A stretch of 64,000 bases of DNA from Nitrospira sp. MA-1 (GTDB taxonomy: Bacteria > Nitrospirota > Nitrospiria > Nitrospirales > UBA8639), in assembly GCA_032139905.1 (NCBI GenBank), contig JAQJDB010000005.1:479001-543000 (forward strand), given 5' to 3'. Under the pieces are notes generated by a model. It did no database searches, was not told the origin of the DNA, and worked only from the letters and a program-made list of their open reading frames with translations. Shown here piece after piece: positions 1-9,269 of this stretch. The translations under genes were made by a program, and so were the position numbers. How positions within the stretch are numbered: position 1 is the stretch's first letter; each line of letters opens with the position of its first letter.

Positions 1-891
1 GCTCAGGGCGCTGGTGGAAACATTACCGTGAACGCCCCTGGCAACGTGTCCATTAGCGGAAGGTCGGGTGGCGTGTTCAGTCAGACGACTGGGACGGAGC
101 CCGGCTCCGGGGCAGGCGGGGCGATCTCATTGATGGCTGGTCAAAACTTCGCCCTGAGTGACGGGGCAACGGTCTCGGCGAGCAGCGACGGACCAGGCAA
201 TGCTGGAAATATTAATATCACCGGCCATGACACGATTCTGATCGATAAGGCCACCGTAACCACCGAAGCGGTCCAAGCCTCAGGGGGCAATATCACACTC
301 ACCGCAAACGACATGATTCAATTGGTCGACAGTACCATTGCCAGTTCGGTCCAGGGGGACGCAAACACGGCCGGAGGCGATGTCACGTTGGATCCGGATT
401 TCATCATACTTCAGAACAGTGATATTCTGGCCAAGGCTGTGGCCGGTCAGGGGGGCAATATTACGTTAATCGCGAACAAGGCGGTCTTATTGGATGCCCA
501 GAGCACGCTAGATGCCTCCTCCCAAACGGGGATCAGCGGCGCGGTCAGGATTGAATCGCCTATTCAAGTGCTGAGTGGCACGATTGCGCCTCTGCCCGAT
601 CAGCCGGTGAACGTGGCCACGCTCTATGCGTCCCGCTGTGTGGCAGGAGAGGGCGGCCACTTTAGTACCTTTGTGGATTCCAAGTCCGACAGTGTGGCGC
701 CCACGCCCGGCACATTCTTAGCCAGTCCGTTTCTCCCCCAAATGAGTTCATCCCCTTCGGGCGCATTGGGGGATACCGGTACGCGCTCCGTGGATTCTGG
801 CCAAGACTCGACTTCCTCTATCCATTTGGCCGCCTATTCTCCTCCCGTGCTGTTCGGGCTAGGTGAGGGGATGCTTTCTGTCTGTCCTTGA
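1..891 (+). CDS. TPS-family exoprotein, C-terminal part (5' truncated by window edge)
   Basis: The frame is open from base 1, so the start lies outside the window; 296 residues are visible. The sequence is rich in Gly, Asn and short beta-strand repeats of the type GGNITL, which form the right-handed beta-helix of haemagglutinin-like exoproteins. The end carries an ASRCVAGEGGHF segment and a Ser/Pro-rich tail, as in many cyanobacterial-type filamentous haemagglutinin or S-layer-like exoproteins. The family is exported across the outer membrane by a TpsB pore, and such a gene lies at 7452-9269. The N-terminal TPS domain is not visible, so the family call rests on the repeats and context. The cargo function is unknown. 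Confidence 0.75.
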   Translation, partial: AQGAGGNITVNAPGNVSISGRSGGVFSQTTGTEPGSGAGGAISLMAGQNFALSDGATVSASSDGPGNAGNINITGHDTILIDKATVTTEAVQASGGNITLTANDMIQLVDSTIASSVQGDANTAGGDVTLDPDFIILQNSDILAKAVAGQGGNITLIANKAVLLDAQSTLDASSQTGISGAVRIESPIQVLSGTIAPLPDQPVNVATLYASRCVAGEGGHFSTFVDSKSDSVAPTPGTFLASPFLPQMSSSPSGALGDTGTRSVDSGQDSTSSIHLAAYSPPVLFGLGEGMLSVCP

Positions 892-1410
892 TGTGGGATG
901 TCGGATTTCGGACATTTCCCGATGTACCCACCCGCGCTCCTCTAAAATAAATTCTTAGGAAGTTCCCCGTGTCATCCTGCCTGGTAGATTATGGACAGGC
1001 ATTCCCATACGACGTGTCATTCAAAAAGGTGTGATTGTGCAGCTTGTTCAATCGCCATCATCCCCGGCATTTATAATCCGAAATCAAGCTTTTTTGGCTT
1101 TGGCTCATTTCGGACAGATTGCGATGGCTCCTTGCGCGAATGACATGGAGGGTCTTATGGATTCCCGATGGTTAGAGTGGGGTATGACGGAGAGGGGGCG
1201 AGGGAGAACGAAGTTCTCACGCGTCGAAGGGCTTTTTTATCCTGAACCCTTTGGTTCTGTCAGGACATATTTCCTGAAGGATCTTGAATAGTTGAGTTAT
1301 CTTCAATCTACACATAGATCCTTCGTTTCACTCGATGCCAATTTGATGAGGGCTAAACCGAATTATGGATTGGATGTTAAATGGCTGAATGCGACGATCA
1401 ACGTTTTTTG

Positions 1411-1518
1411 TTATTTACCACGGTTAGACAGGAATAGCACCCATGCAACCGCCAGCCCGATTATGCAGCTTATTGAAGTTCCGAGGACGATGTTTTGGTA
1501 AATTTCATAAAGTTGCAT
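1411..1518 (-). CDS. small single-span membrane protein (35 aa)
   Basis: The ATG at 1518 is preceded by an AAAGG-type ribosome site about eight bases upstream. The 35-residue product starts MQLYEIYQN, runs through a hydrophobic segment from about residue 11 to 30 and ends with a short basic SNRGK tail, the layout of a small bitopic membrane protein. I do not recognise a family. It resembles small subunits of membrane complexes only in size and topology. It lies alone, antisense to nothing convincing. Confidence 0.45.
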   Translation of the reverse strand: MQLYEIYQNIVLGTSISCIIGLAVAWVLFLSNRGK

Positions 1519-1662
1519 GATCGAAACCTTTTGCAAATGAGGGAAGTCCCCTCTTGGCTTCCGTTAATTGATCTTGTTACTTCTTATGTAAAGCAACCAT
1601 GGTGCCGTTTGGAGAGAATTTCATGCGTTGAGAATTTCATGTTTAAAATTAATGACTTGCGG

Positions 1663-1700
1663 GCTTGAAATCCCCCAAAATGGGGGTGTCCCATTCAAGC
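1663..1700. repeat. nested inverted repeat
   Basis: GCTTGAA (1663-1669) pairs with TTCAAGC (1694-1700). Inside lies a second hairpin, CCCCCA/TGGGGG around a three-base loop (about 1672-1686). No clear T-run follows, so it is not a typical terminator. It could fold as an RNA or be a protein site. Confidence 0.5.
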
Positions 1701-2154
1701 GTGTTTGTCTAGGTGGTCACGACGTTGTCACCATGTCAACGGCTGTTCTCCTTGCCGCTGAATGAGCTAACCGTTAGGCCTGACGGGTTTTGGAGGTTTT
1801 TGTCAGGAGGGGGAAGCACGGTGATGTCTCACTTCTATCCGTCTTAGCAGGACCCCAAAATACCTGTTCTGTCGACTTGGGTATGTAACATCTCTTTTAG
1901 GACTGTTTCGTATGGATACCCGCTTACAACTGGGGGGATGACAAGCAGAGAAAACCGGCCGGAATGACCGGGAAGGGGATCAAGGTACTAAAAAAGACAG
2001 GAGCGGAAGATCGATCAATTAATTAAAGAGGGCAGGACCCGGATTTGGTTCGTGTGGTCTGGTCGTGACAGCATGATTTATAGAGGAGGCGTCCTTCGAT
2101 ACAAAGCCAAAAATCGCCGGGCCACTCCGTGTGATCAGTCTGGGAAATACACGA

Positions 2155-4476
2155 TTAGAGCCAGTTGTTGATCAGGAGGAACGGTGCCCAATAGCCGGGA
2201 TGTCGATAGATAGGATGGTCGAGCAGGGCTACTTGGGCTTCCCGAAGGGCCTGGGCTTTGGAGAGTGATGTTTCTTTGAGCCGCAGGTAGAATTGATTGA
2301 CCAGATTGGAGGAGGCCTGGTCATTGATGAACCATAAGGTGGCCAAAGCGCTTCGAGCTCCCGCTTTCACGGCTACTCCGGCCAAACCCAGGGCGGAACG
2401 ATCGTCTCCCGTTGCTGTTTCACAGGCGCTCAAGGTTAACAGATCCAGGGGGATTTGTCGGAATTGAAAGAGTCCGATGAGTTCTCTGAGTCGATCCATG
2501 GTGAGTTTGTTGTCATAGGTGAGCACGAACGAATTCTTGGCCTCATTTTCAAATTTTCCATGTGAGGCGATATGAATAATAGTAAAGTTTTCTTCTTTCA
2601 TGTCCTGTTCAAGATTGGGAATGCGGAATTTTTCGTTCAGGAGAGTCTTCCCGCCAAAGAGGTCTTGAAGTTCCCTGACCTCCTGTTGCGTATTCGGAAG
2701 CGGTGAAAATCCCTGCACGCCTTCGGATAGTCCAACCGACAAGAGATTGATCTGCTCCCGGTCCAGGGGATGGGCATCGGTGAGCGTCAGTCCTGGCGTG
2801 ATTGCCAGGGCATACGTTTGGATGAGGAACTTTTCTCCGTCATGGAGAGACCCCATGGGTATGGTTCGCAATGATCCATCCGGAACGAAGACGAGTGTCT
2901 GGATCCCGAATTCATTCAGGGAAGGTTCAAGCGGTCGGATGATCAGGTCATAGAGAGATTGCGCATGAGGCAAATATTGATGGGTGGTGCGTTTTTCCAA
3001 TAGGGTCCGGAACAGGTGAATTTTTTTGGTCAGGTCACGTTCCTGAACAGGAACGGTGATCTTTTTCATCGTTCCTCCAAGGCTCATCAGCAGGACCATC
3101 CGGTCAGGAAAAAGAATCGGATAAATGATCGCCGTGGAGGCGGATACTTTATCTATGGCTTGAATTCTTCCCCTATTCGCTTCCACGCAATCGTCTTTGA
3201 AGTAATCCTGTAATTCTGCGGCCTTCAACGCTTCTATGGTATCCCGGGTTTTGAACAGGAGTCCTTCCTTTCTTGGGTCATTTGTTACCTCGTCCGCCCG
3301 TTGGAGTAGCAGATCAGCGGTCTCAAAAAACAAGGCTCCCAGAGATTCTCGAAACGATGCCGGGTTTTGGGGAAGCCCGACTGCTAGTTGCTGACGAATG
3401 GGTTGGAGCGTATCGATCGCCCGTTGGTAGGCTGAAATGGCCTCGTCCGTCCGACCCAGATTTTTGAGGTGACGGCCCATGTTCCATTCCCAGCGATAGA
3501 GGGCTTCCGGGGCTTGGCCCTTTTGACTCGTCCGAATTGCCAATTGAGTGAGTTGAAGGGCTTCCTCATGGCGGCCCCCTTCTTCGTACAATTCTCCTGA
3601 AAATCCCCATCCATAAGATTCATTTTTCCAGTCTCCAATTTCCTTTGCGCTACGTATGGCTTCCCGAAAGGACTCAGCGGCTTGCGTGAATACCGGTGCA
3701 TGTTCCGCTGAGACCTGGGTACTGAGGTCTCTCAATCCCATTCCGATGGTGAGCAGGTTTTGAATCTTTTCATGGGAGTCCGGAAGCTGGCGTGTTTTCT
3801 CCAATGCCAGTTGCAGGTGGATTTTTCCATTTTGTGTGGACTGCTGCCGGATTTCCACCAGGGCCGCATTAATCATGGCTCGAATTGAGAGAGGTTGCAA
3901 ATCGAGGGAGTCGGCGAGAATGCTCGATTCTGTATAAGCTGCAAGGGCTTCAGTGTCGCTCTGGCGAACCGCATGGGCATTGCCCAGATCATTGAGGATG
4001 GCAGCCATGAGCGGTCGATCCTCAATTTCCCTGGAGATCTTCAGACCTTGTTGCAGGATTTCGAGCGCGGAATCTGATTCTCCTACATTAAGGTGCACGA
4101 TGCCCAATTGGCTGAGCGCCTGGGCCATCAGGCGGGGCTGGGTGTTTTCCTGTGCTGTTTGGATGGCGGTGCGAAGGAGTTGTTGCGCCCGTTGGTATTG
4201 GCCCATATCGAGAAAAGCTCTTGAGAGATAAATGAGCGCTTGAATCTGATTGGGATGATCTCCGGAATTTTCATAGATCTGAGCGGCTTGAGTCCAGGAC
4301 CGGGTGGCCTGTTCAAGCTGTCCTTGCTGGTAATGCCGGCTTCCATCCTCCATCAGGGTTTGAGGGGATATTTCCTCTCCACTGGAGTTGGTGAACCCTA
4401 ATCCACCTGACCCCAGGATGAGAATGAAAACCAGAGGACCATAATCAAGACGTTTGAGGAACCCGCATTTGAGCAA
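2155..4476 (-). CDS. TPR-CHAT domain protein (caspase-like peptidase fold)
   Basis: The 773-residue product begins at a TTG codon with AAGGGA eight bases upstream. An N-terminal hydrophobic stretch (about residues 12-30) looks like a signal peptide or anchor. Residues about 35-360 are TPR-type repeats rich in A/L/Y, and the C-terminal third is a CHAT domain. The expected catalytic pair is visible: His639 in IASHGKF and Cys685 in LSACETATG. CHAT proteins are caspase/separase-fold peptidases, often fused to TPRs. Cyanobacterial relatives commonly sit beside TPS exoproteins and DUF928 genes, as here. The substrate is unknown. Role in processing surface exoproteins is only an inference from context. 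Confidence 0.88.
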   Translation of the reverse strand: MLKCGFLKRLDYGPLVFILILGSGGLGFTNSSGEEISPQTLMEDGSRHYQQGQLEQATRSWTQAAQIYENSGDHPNQIQALIYLSRAFLDMGQYQRAQQLLRTAIQTAQENTQPRLMAQALSQLGIVHLNVGESDSALEILQQGLKISREIEDRPLMAAILNDLGNAHAVRQSDTEALAAYTESSILADSLDLQPLSIRAMINAALVEIRQQSTQNGKIHLQLALEKTRQLPDSHEKIQNLLTIGMGLRDLSTQVSAEHAPVFTQAAESFREAIRSAKEIGDWKNESYGWGFSGELYEEGGRHEEALQLTQLAIRTSQKGQAPEALYRWEWNMGRHLKNLGRTDEAISAYQRAIDTLQPIRQQLAVGLPQNPASFRESLGALFFETADLLLQRADEVTNDPRKEGLLFKTRDTIEALKAAELQDYFKDDCVEANRGRIQAIDKVSASTAIIYPILFPDRMVLLMSLGGTMKKITVPVQERDLTKKIHLFRTLLEKRTTHQYLPHAQSLYDLIIRPLEPSLNEFGIQTLVFVPDGSLRTIPMGSLHDGEKFLIQTYALAITPGLTLTDAHPLDREQINLLSVGLSEGVQGFSPLPNTQQEVRELQDLFGGKTLLNEKFRIPNLEQDMKEENFTIIHIASHGKFENEAKNSFVLTYDNKLTMDRLRELIGLFQFRQIPLDLLTLSACETATGDDRSALGLAGVAVKAGARSALATLWFINDQASSNLVNQFYLRLKETSLSKAQALREAQVALLDHPIYRHPGYWAPFLLINNWL

Positions 4477-4584
4477 CGTTGCAGTCCCTTCTTTCGAAAC
4501 GATCCTTTTACGGAATCTATTCTAGGAACTCCCTTCAATAAGGTCAAAGCGAGGGATTGTGATAGGGAGGGTTTTGGGGTTCCA

Positions 4585-4746
4585 GTGGATCGGGTGGAGA
4601 ATGGGGATTTTTACCATGCACGTCTTCTGTCGCTGGCTTGGAAGGGTGATCCATCTGCGCTTGAAATTGTTCTCAAAGTGGACACACAATACATCATGTG
4701 TACAGGTGAGGTGTTTGCCGCATTGAAGGAGAAAGTCCAGGTGTGA
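4585..4746 (+). CDS. possible small protein or gene remnant (53 aa)
   Basis: A GTG-initiated frame of 53 residues ends KEKVQV at a TGA. It contains ENGDFYHARLLSLAWKGDPS and a short amphipathic tail. About 43 percent of its codons begin with G, a strong coding-type bias, and the composition is protein-like. The same frame stays open upstream to about 4480 without an ATG, so it may be a remnant of a larger gene. No family is recognised. The rest of 4477-4930 shows nothing clear. Confidence 0.35.
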   Translation: MDRVENGDFYHARLLSLAWKGDPSALEIVLKVDTQYIMCTGEVFAALKEKVQV

Positions 4747-4930
4747 GAGGTTTGCCATGAAATCTTTTGCAATAGCATTGGGTTCGAAACGATTGTCGCC
4801 ATTTGAGGAAAATTTGGCTTATGGAACGAAGCTTGCTTTATGTAATTATTAATGAGCGTGAGTAGATCTGAAAATGTCTCACGTGTAAATGTTCCGGAAA
4901 GACGGTCCGGGCGAAGAGAGGAGGACCATC

Positions 4931-5791
4931 ATGAGCCAGATGATGACGCGAAGCAGGGGTGTGGGTGTCATAGGCGTGATCCTTGGTCTTAGTGTTCAAT
5001 TAGTGGGAGGAGCGGAACTAACTGGTCAGGCAAATCGCCAACAAATGAGGGATGTTGCGACTGTAGCCATTGAACCAAGGAAAAATCACGCGGCGGTTTT
5101 TCTGGAGGAGACATTTCCTATTGTCGACCGGCGGTTTGTACAGGTTGCAGATGATAAGCAGCGGGTTTCATCTGGTAAGGAGGCATTGTACCAGCCCCCA
5201 CAACGAGGGGCTCCAGGAGGACGGGTCGGTGGAGGAACCAGAGGTCCTTCGGCTGATCTTCCATTAATGTGGGCCTTGGTTCCTGACCATGTGGGATTGT
5301 CTGCCGAGGTGCAACCACGATTGGTCTGGTATCTATCAAAGAAGACGACCTACCCTTTGGAATTGACCATCATAGAGGCGACGGGAGTGAATCCGATAAT
5401 TGAGAAAGGGATTTCCTCACCGACTGAGCCCGGGATTCAGATCATCCGGTTAGCAGACTATGACCTGAGGCTGGAAAAAGGAAAAACCTATCAATGGTCT
5501 GTGGCTCTGATCTCCGATCCCGAACACCGATCAAGAGATCTGATTGTCGGAGGGATGATCCAGGTAGGAGATGTCCCGGTCTCTCTGGGTGAGAATATGA
5601 GGAACGCCAATCCCGTTGAAGCGACGAGGTTATGGGGGCAAGCGGGGTTTTGGTATGACGCCATAGGCGTGATTTCCACCCAGATTCAGTCTAATCCTTC
5701 AGATCCCGAGATGCATAATGTGCGAGCGTCCTTGCTCGAAGAGGTGGATTTGGACATGCCGGCGCAGGTGGATCGCCAGCATGGATTATGA
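4931..5791 (+). CDS. DUF928 family exported protein
   Basis: The ATG at 4931 is chosen because a GGAGGA ribosome site lies just upstream and the resulting 286-residue protein has a good signal peptide (about residues 1-27, hydrophobic GVGVIGVILGLSVQLVGGA). A further-upstream start at 4889 would spoil this. The mature part has a basic, Gly-rich linker (GAPGGRVGGGTRG), then a domain with PLMWALVPDH, Trp-Tyr strands and YQWSVALI, which matches my recollection of DUF928. The family is common in cyanobacteria near CHAT-TPR and TPS genes. Biochemical function is unknown; a periplasmic role with the neighbouring secretion genes is inferred. Confidence 0.8.
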   Translation: MSQMMTRSRGVGVIGVILGLSVQLVGGAELTGQANRQQMRDVATVAIEPRKNHAAVFLEETFPIVDRRFVQVADDKQRVSSGKEALYQPPQRGAPGGRVGGGTRGPSADLPLMWALVPDHVGLSAEVQPRLVWYLSKKTTYPLELTIIEATGVNPIIEKGISSPTEPGIQIIRLADYDLRLEKGKTYQWSVALISDPEHRSRDLIVGGMIQVGDVPVSLGENMRNANPVEATRLWGQAGFWYDAIGVISTQIQSNPSDPEMHNVRASLLEEVDLDMPAQVDRQHGL

Positions 5792-5975
5792 CTGCGGCTT
5801 TTTGACAGTGGGAATTGGAGGTTTGTATGGGCAAGCCCACGAAGGTCTTGTCTCGGCGGGTGTTGACAGGACCAGAAATTTCCTTCAGTCCGTGATGCCC
5901 GTGAGTTATTGAGCCAGCTTCTTCCGTTCTAGGGGAGCCGGCTCCCTTCCCCCTTCATCGTACCCGCAGTTATGG

Positions 5976-6018
5976 AACCTGTCCCTGCCGTTGTGGCGGG
6001 GACAGGTTTTCATTTTTT
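5976..6018 (+). terminator. Rho-independent terminator after DUF928 gene
   Basis: AACCTGTCCC (5976-5985) pairs with GGGACAGGTT (5999-6008); the loop can pair further through TGCC/GGCG. A T-rich tail TTCATTTTTT follows. It lies downstream of the DUF928 gene in the correct orientation. Confidence 0.75.
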
Positions 6019-6089
6019 GGAATGTTGAGAAATGTCGCCAGCGGTGTTTTCGCCTCTTGGCCGTGCTCACGTACTTTTCCATACCCTCC

Positions 6090-6148
6090 GCGCGTCCAAG
6101 TGCCTGCGGCCTTCCCTTCGCGAAGCCTCAGGACAGGACTGGACGCGC
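6090..6148. repeat. REP-like intergenic palindrome
   Basis: Arms GCGCGTCCA (6090-6098) and TGGACGCGC (6140-6148) pair perfectly. The inner part contains TTCGCGAAGCCTCAGGACAGG, close to the widespread intergenic element whose core reads TCCTGAGC...TCGAAGG on the other strand (recalled, not searched). ATTTTT follows on the plus strand, so it might also stop transcription. Confidence 0.5.
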
Positions 6149-6631
6149 ATTTTTGAATAATCCATTATTTACTCCCTGTGAGCCTAAACCACCAATTCAA
6201 TTGTGAATAAGCGGGGCAAAAACTTGAAATATTCAACAGCCCATTTTTTAGAGGACTTGAACGTCTTCATCGACACCGTTCTTCCGGTAAGCTGCTTTCC
6301 GGTGCATCGAACGGTTGCTTCTGCGAGATACCAAAATCCCTTGTACTCCGCTCTTCCTGGGCGCTGACAGGCTCACCTGTAGATTCCGTTCCTCGTCATC
6401 GCATTCTGATTGACAATTTTTTCCTTAATCCTCGCATCAGATTCATCACTTCGTTTCAGCCATGTATGTCTCCTGGTACTTGGTAGGAATGGCGATACTC
6501 CGTTTTCTTATATGAATTAAGTCTCATTGTCGAGCCGATATTGACTCCAAAGGGGTGTGGCCAAAACCATACCAACCCTGAGGCGTTTTCGTGTTTAGCT
6601 TTCAAATGGGCCCTCTTTCCTTTTCACTGGC

Positions 6632-7351
6632 ATGTTTCTCCTCCATCTGAATAGATTCCACAAGTTTTTAATGGCATGGGCCCTTCTGTGCGGGGCGATA
6701 GGGACTATTCAGGAATCCTTCGCGAATCCCCTGGATATTTTTCCTCCCTATTCGAATTTTCAGGAAGAGGCGGGGGAAGAAATTCATGATACGTTAATTG
6801 TCTCCATACCGGTGACGTCTTTCGGGAAGGGTAGGGGTTCGGAGCCTTTTGTTGAAGACATGTACCAGGACCCTGTCTTTGCAGACGTCTACTTTGATGA
6901 CGTCCGGTCTTCCATCAAGGGTGGTATCGAGGGTTTCCTCCACGAAACGGTAGCGCTTCTTAAACAGGAAGATCAGTGGGGAGTACGAATTGAAGGACAT
7001 TGTGATTCGCGCGGCACGTCTGCCTATAACCTGGCCAGGGCCGACTATCATCTGAGATTTCTTGCCGGGTTTTTGGAACAGTTGGGGATTCCCTCCGGGC
7101 GAATTCATCCGGTAAATTTTGGTCAAACTCCTTTTTCCTGTCAGAGCGGGAGTGAATGGTGTCAGGAGGATAACCTTCGCGCGGAACGAATTTTTTCTAT
7201 CCTGGCCGTTGACCGTTTTCAACGGGGATGTCTGGCGCGATTACGTTTTGTGGCTGGAAAGGATTCGGATCGAGCAACTGGATATTTGAAGCGCACCCGT
7301 TATTTGCAACGCATTCAACTGGCCTCCCCTCAGTTCACGCCTTTCCCCTGA
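6632..7351 (+). CDS. OmpA-like (Pal/MotB C-terminal domain) outer-membrane or periplasmic protein
   Basis: The product has 239 residues. A signal peptide (about 1-31) ends SFA before NPLD. An OmpA-like peptidoglycan-binding domain occupies about residues 90-195: VYFDD, then IEGHCDSRGTSAYNLARADY, FLEQLGI, VNFGQ and NLRAERIF near the end. The Asp and Arg that normally bind diaminopimelate in this fold correspond to the HCDSRG region and LRAER. An inserted CQSGSEWCQ pair of Cys could form a disulfide. It converges on the TpsB gene; role in anchoring envelope to wall follows from the family. The ribosome site is weak; ATG at 6671 is an alternative start. Confidence 0.8.
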   Translation: MFLLHLNRFHKFLMAWALLCGAIGTIQESFANPLDIFPPYSNFQEEAGEEIHDTLIVSIPVTSFGKGRGSEPFVEDMYQDPVFADVYFDDVRSSIKGGIEGFLHETVALLKQEDQWGVRIEGHCDSRGTSAYNLARADYHLRFLAGFLEQLGIPSGRIHPVNFGQTPFSCQSGSEWCQEDNLRAERIFSILAVDRFQRGCLARLRFVAGKDSDRATGYLKRTRYLQRIQLASPQFTPFP

Positions 7352-7396
7352 AGGTGTCTCAACCTTCCCCTTCCTCCCCATTGTAAAAACAAGGTA

Positions 7397-7414
7397 TTTT
7401 GCGTTTCCGCAAAA
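7397..7414. other. hairpin between convergent genes
   Basis: TTTTGCG (7397-7403) and CGCAAAA (7408-7414) form a seven-pair stem with a TTTC loop between the OmpA-like and TpsB stops. It could be a weak bidirectional terminator, but no separate T-run is present. Confidence 0.35.
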
Positions 7415-7451
7415 ATCGGCTGCTTTGTGAAGGCATCTCCATTCGGGAAGG

Positions 7452-9269
7452 CTATAAAATATCCAGGATAAATTCCCAATGAACTCCCTGATCCTGAACA
7501 CCTCCATCGGGAGGATCCTCCACGTGATTTAACTGCTGACCCCAATACAGACTGGCATGCGCCCGGTTGAAGAAGGACATGCGGATTCCCGCGCCAATAC
7601 TGGCCAGCGTCTGTGGATCGGGGGTGTCGCGTTTGGCATCCCATGAACGACCCACATCGATGAAGGGAGCCAGAGCCACCGCCACCTTTGGACCAAAAAA
7701 GTTTGAAAACATCGGGATTCGTGATTCCACGTTGAACAGAAACGCATTATCCCGCACCAGATAATTTTCCCAGTACCCCCGGACGCTGTACCGGCCGCCG
7801 ACGGCAAACTGTTCCAGGGCGAATAAGCTGTCGTTGGCAATCTGTAAGGTCAGGCCGCCGAGAAATTCGATGCCGAGAGGATCGACGCGTCGAACATATT
7901 GGGCCTGGCCTAACCAGACAAAAAATTCCCCGTCCGGGTCATCCGAGGTTTGTTTATTGTTGGTGGCATCCAGTACGTTCAATCCCACACTAAATCGGGA
8001 TCGAATCGCGAGGACCTGATTGGACTCGCGGTGAATCCATTCCTGCCCGAACCGGAGTGCTGACACGATAGCCTTGCCGTTATCGGTCGCGCCGCGCTGA
8101 AAGGAAAACCCCGTTCCACCGAGGAAACTTTGATTCTCCAAATGTTCTCCGACGAGAGAAAGGGCAATTTCGTCATTGAGTGTGCGATAGATGGGCTGAC
8201 GTAAAGCGATTTTATAAATTTGGGATTTGGTCCTGATATCCAGATCATCGAATGGTTTTGTGACGACGTTAAAGTCATTGAATCGGAAATTCAGTTCGAG
8301 GGTAGTATCCCGTGCGGTGAGCGGGATGATGTAGTTGGCTTCAATGAGAGGCTGCAATCCTTTGGATTGGCCGTAGGTAAAGTGAAAGGCATCGCCCAGC
8401 CCGAACGGGTTCTGCACAGCGATATTTCCGAGACCACGCGACTCGCCAACCGTAGGTGACTGAAAGTTGTTGAATTCAACCCATGCCCTGAATGGTGAAG
8501 CTTCCTCTACCTGCACATGAAGGACCCCTTCGCCGGGTTTCAGGCCGGGTTTTAACTCCGTGTTCAACCGTTCCGTGCGCGGGTCTTGAAGAAGGAGCTG
8601 GAGTTTTTCCTTCAAGGGGTTGATATTGAGCGGTGGTCCGCTGCTCAGGGCAATCCGGTCTTCAAAATAAAACGGTAGAAAATATTTGGTGCCTTCGATT
8701 TGGATATCCGTCAGTTTTCCCTCAATTATCTGAATCGTGACGACTCCATCCTGTAGGGTCTGATCCGGGATCACTGCTCCGGAGTTCACATATCCTTTAT
8801 TGACATAGAGCAGGGTTAAAGCCCGGCGCAGTTCTTCCAGATCATTGGTGGACAACTCACGGTTTTCGAATGGGGCTGTGACCTTGGCTAGCTCTTCCTC
8901 TGAAAAGACGGTACTTCCCTTAACTTGAATTTTCCGAACCATGACCCGAATCTGGGGAGGGGCCCCTTCCAATTCGGGTATGGTTTCCACCGGAGGCAGT
9001 GTAATATCGGGAGCAGGTTTTGGGGGTAGGGGTTCCGTTTTTTTTTCGAGCGGCGGGGGTTGACCGAATCGTCCCGTAGGATCAAACCCGGGCCGGACCT
9101 GTGCCAAGAGTTGATCTTCTTGGCCGACTCCCGGAAAATATTGTAGGGATAGGATGAGGAGGACGAGAAGTCCCTTCCCGATGTCTGCCGCCCGGAAAAT
9201 CCGTTTGACGGATGAATAGGAGAGGGGACCTGAACCAAACAACGCATTCCTCGCCGCCATGAATGGCAT
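7452..9269 (-). CDS. TpsB outer-membrane transporter (ShlB/FhaC/HecB family)
   Basis: The 605-residue product has a hydrophobic leader (about 30-46), a Pro-rich linker (about 70-100), POTRA domain(s) (about 105-270; VRKIQVKGSTVFSEEEL and LYVNKGYVNSGAVIPDQ) and a 16-strand-type beta-barrel to the C-terminus. The conserved FhaC motif appears as FAVGGRYSVRGY, carrying the VRGY that tips the L6 loop. This family threads TPS exoproteins across the outer membrane, so the exoprotein at the window start is its likely cargo. Length is normal for the family. The ribosome site is poor; a second ATG four codons in is possible. Confidence 0.92.
   Translation of the reverse strand: MPFMAARNALFGSGPLSYSSVKRIFRAADIGKGLLVLLILSLQYFPGVGQEDQLLAQVRPGFDPTGRFGQPPPLEKKTEPLPPKPAPDITLPPVETIPELEGAPPQIRVMVRKIQVKGSTVFSEEELAKVTAPFENRELSTNDLEELRRALTLLYVNKGYVNSGAVIPDQTLQDGVVTIQIIEGKLTDIQIEGTKYFLPFYFEDRIALSSGPPLNINPLKEKLQLLLQDPRTERLNTELKPGLKPGEGVLHVQVEEASPFRAWVEFNNFQSPTVGESRGLGNIAVQNPFGLGDAFHFTYGQSKGLQPLIEANYIIPLTARDTTLELNFRFNDFNVVTKPFDDLDIRTKSQIYKIALRQPIYRTLNDEIALSLVGEHLENQSFLGGTGFSFQRGATDNGKAIVSALRFGQEWIHRESNQVLAIRSRFSVGLNVLDATNNKQTSDDPDGEFFVWLGQAQYVRRVDPLGIEFLGGLTLQIANDSLFALEQFAVGGRYSVRGYWENYLVRDNAFLFNVESRIPMFSNFFGPKVAVALAPFIDVGRSWDAKRDTPDPQTLASIGAGIRMSFFNRAHASLYWGQQLNHVEDPPDGGVQDQGVHWEFILDIL

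Larger units (their letters stand above)
892..2154. other. 1.26 kb gene-poor stretch
   Basis: No long convincing gene was found between the exoprotein and the CHAT gene. The longer open frames at 1031-1291 and 1292-1501 (plus) have no clear ribosome site and no recognisable family. The stretch does hold a likely 35-residue membrane peptide (1411-1518, minus), a direct 12-base repeat (1614-1625 and 1630-1641) and a nested inverted repeat (1663-1700). Confidence 0.5.
5792..6631. other. 840-base intergenic stretch with palindromes
   Basis: No gene is supported here. It contains GGGAGC/GCTCCC (5933-5946), a strong terminator (5976-6018), a REP-like palindrome (6090-6148) and a further inverted repeat ACCGTTC/GAACGGT (6275-6281 and 6309-6315). 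Confidence 0.55.

Noticed and set aside
1031-1501. Two open frames of 86 and 69 codons after the exoprotein
   Set aside because: No ribosome site, poor composition and no recognisable motif; the minus-strand 35-residue frame is better supported.
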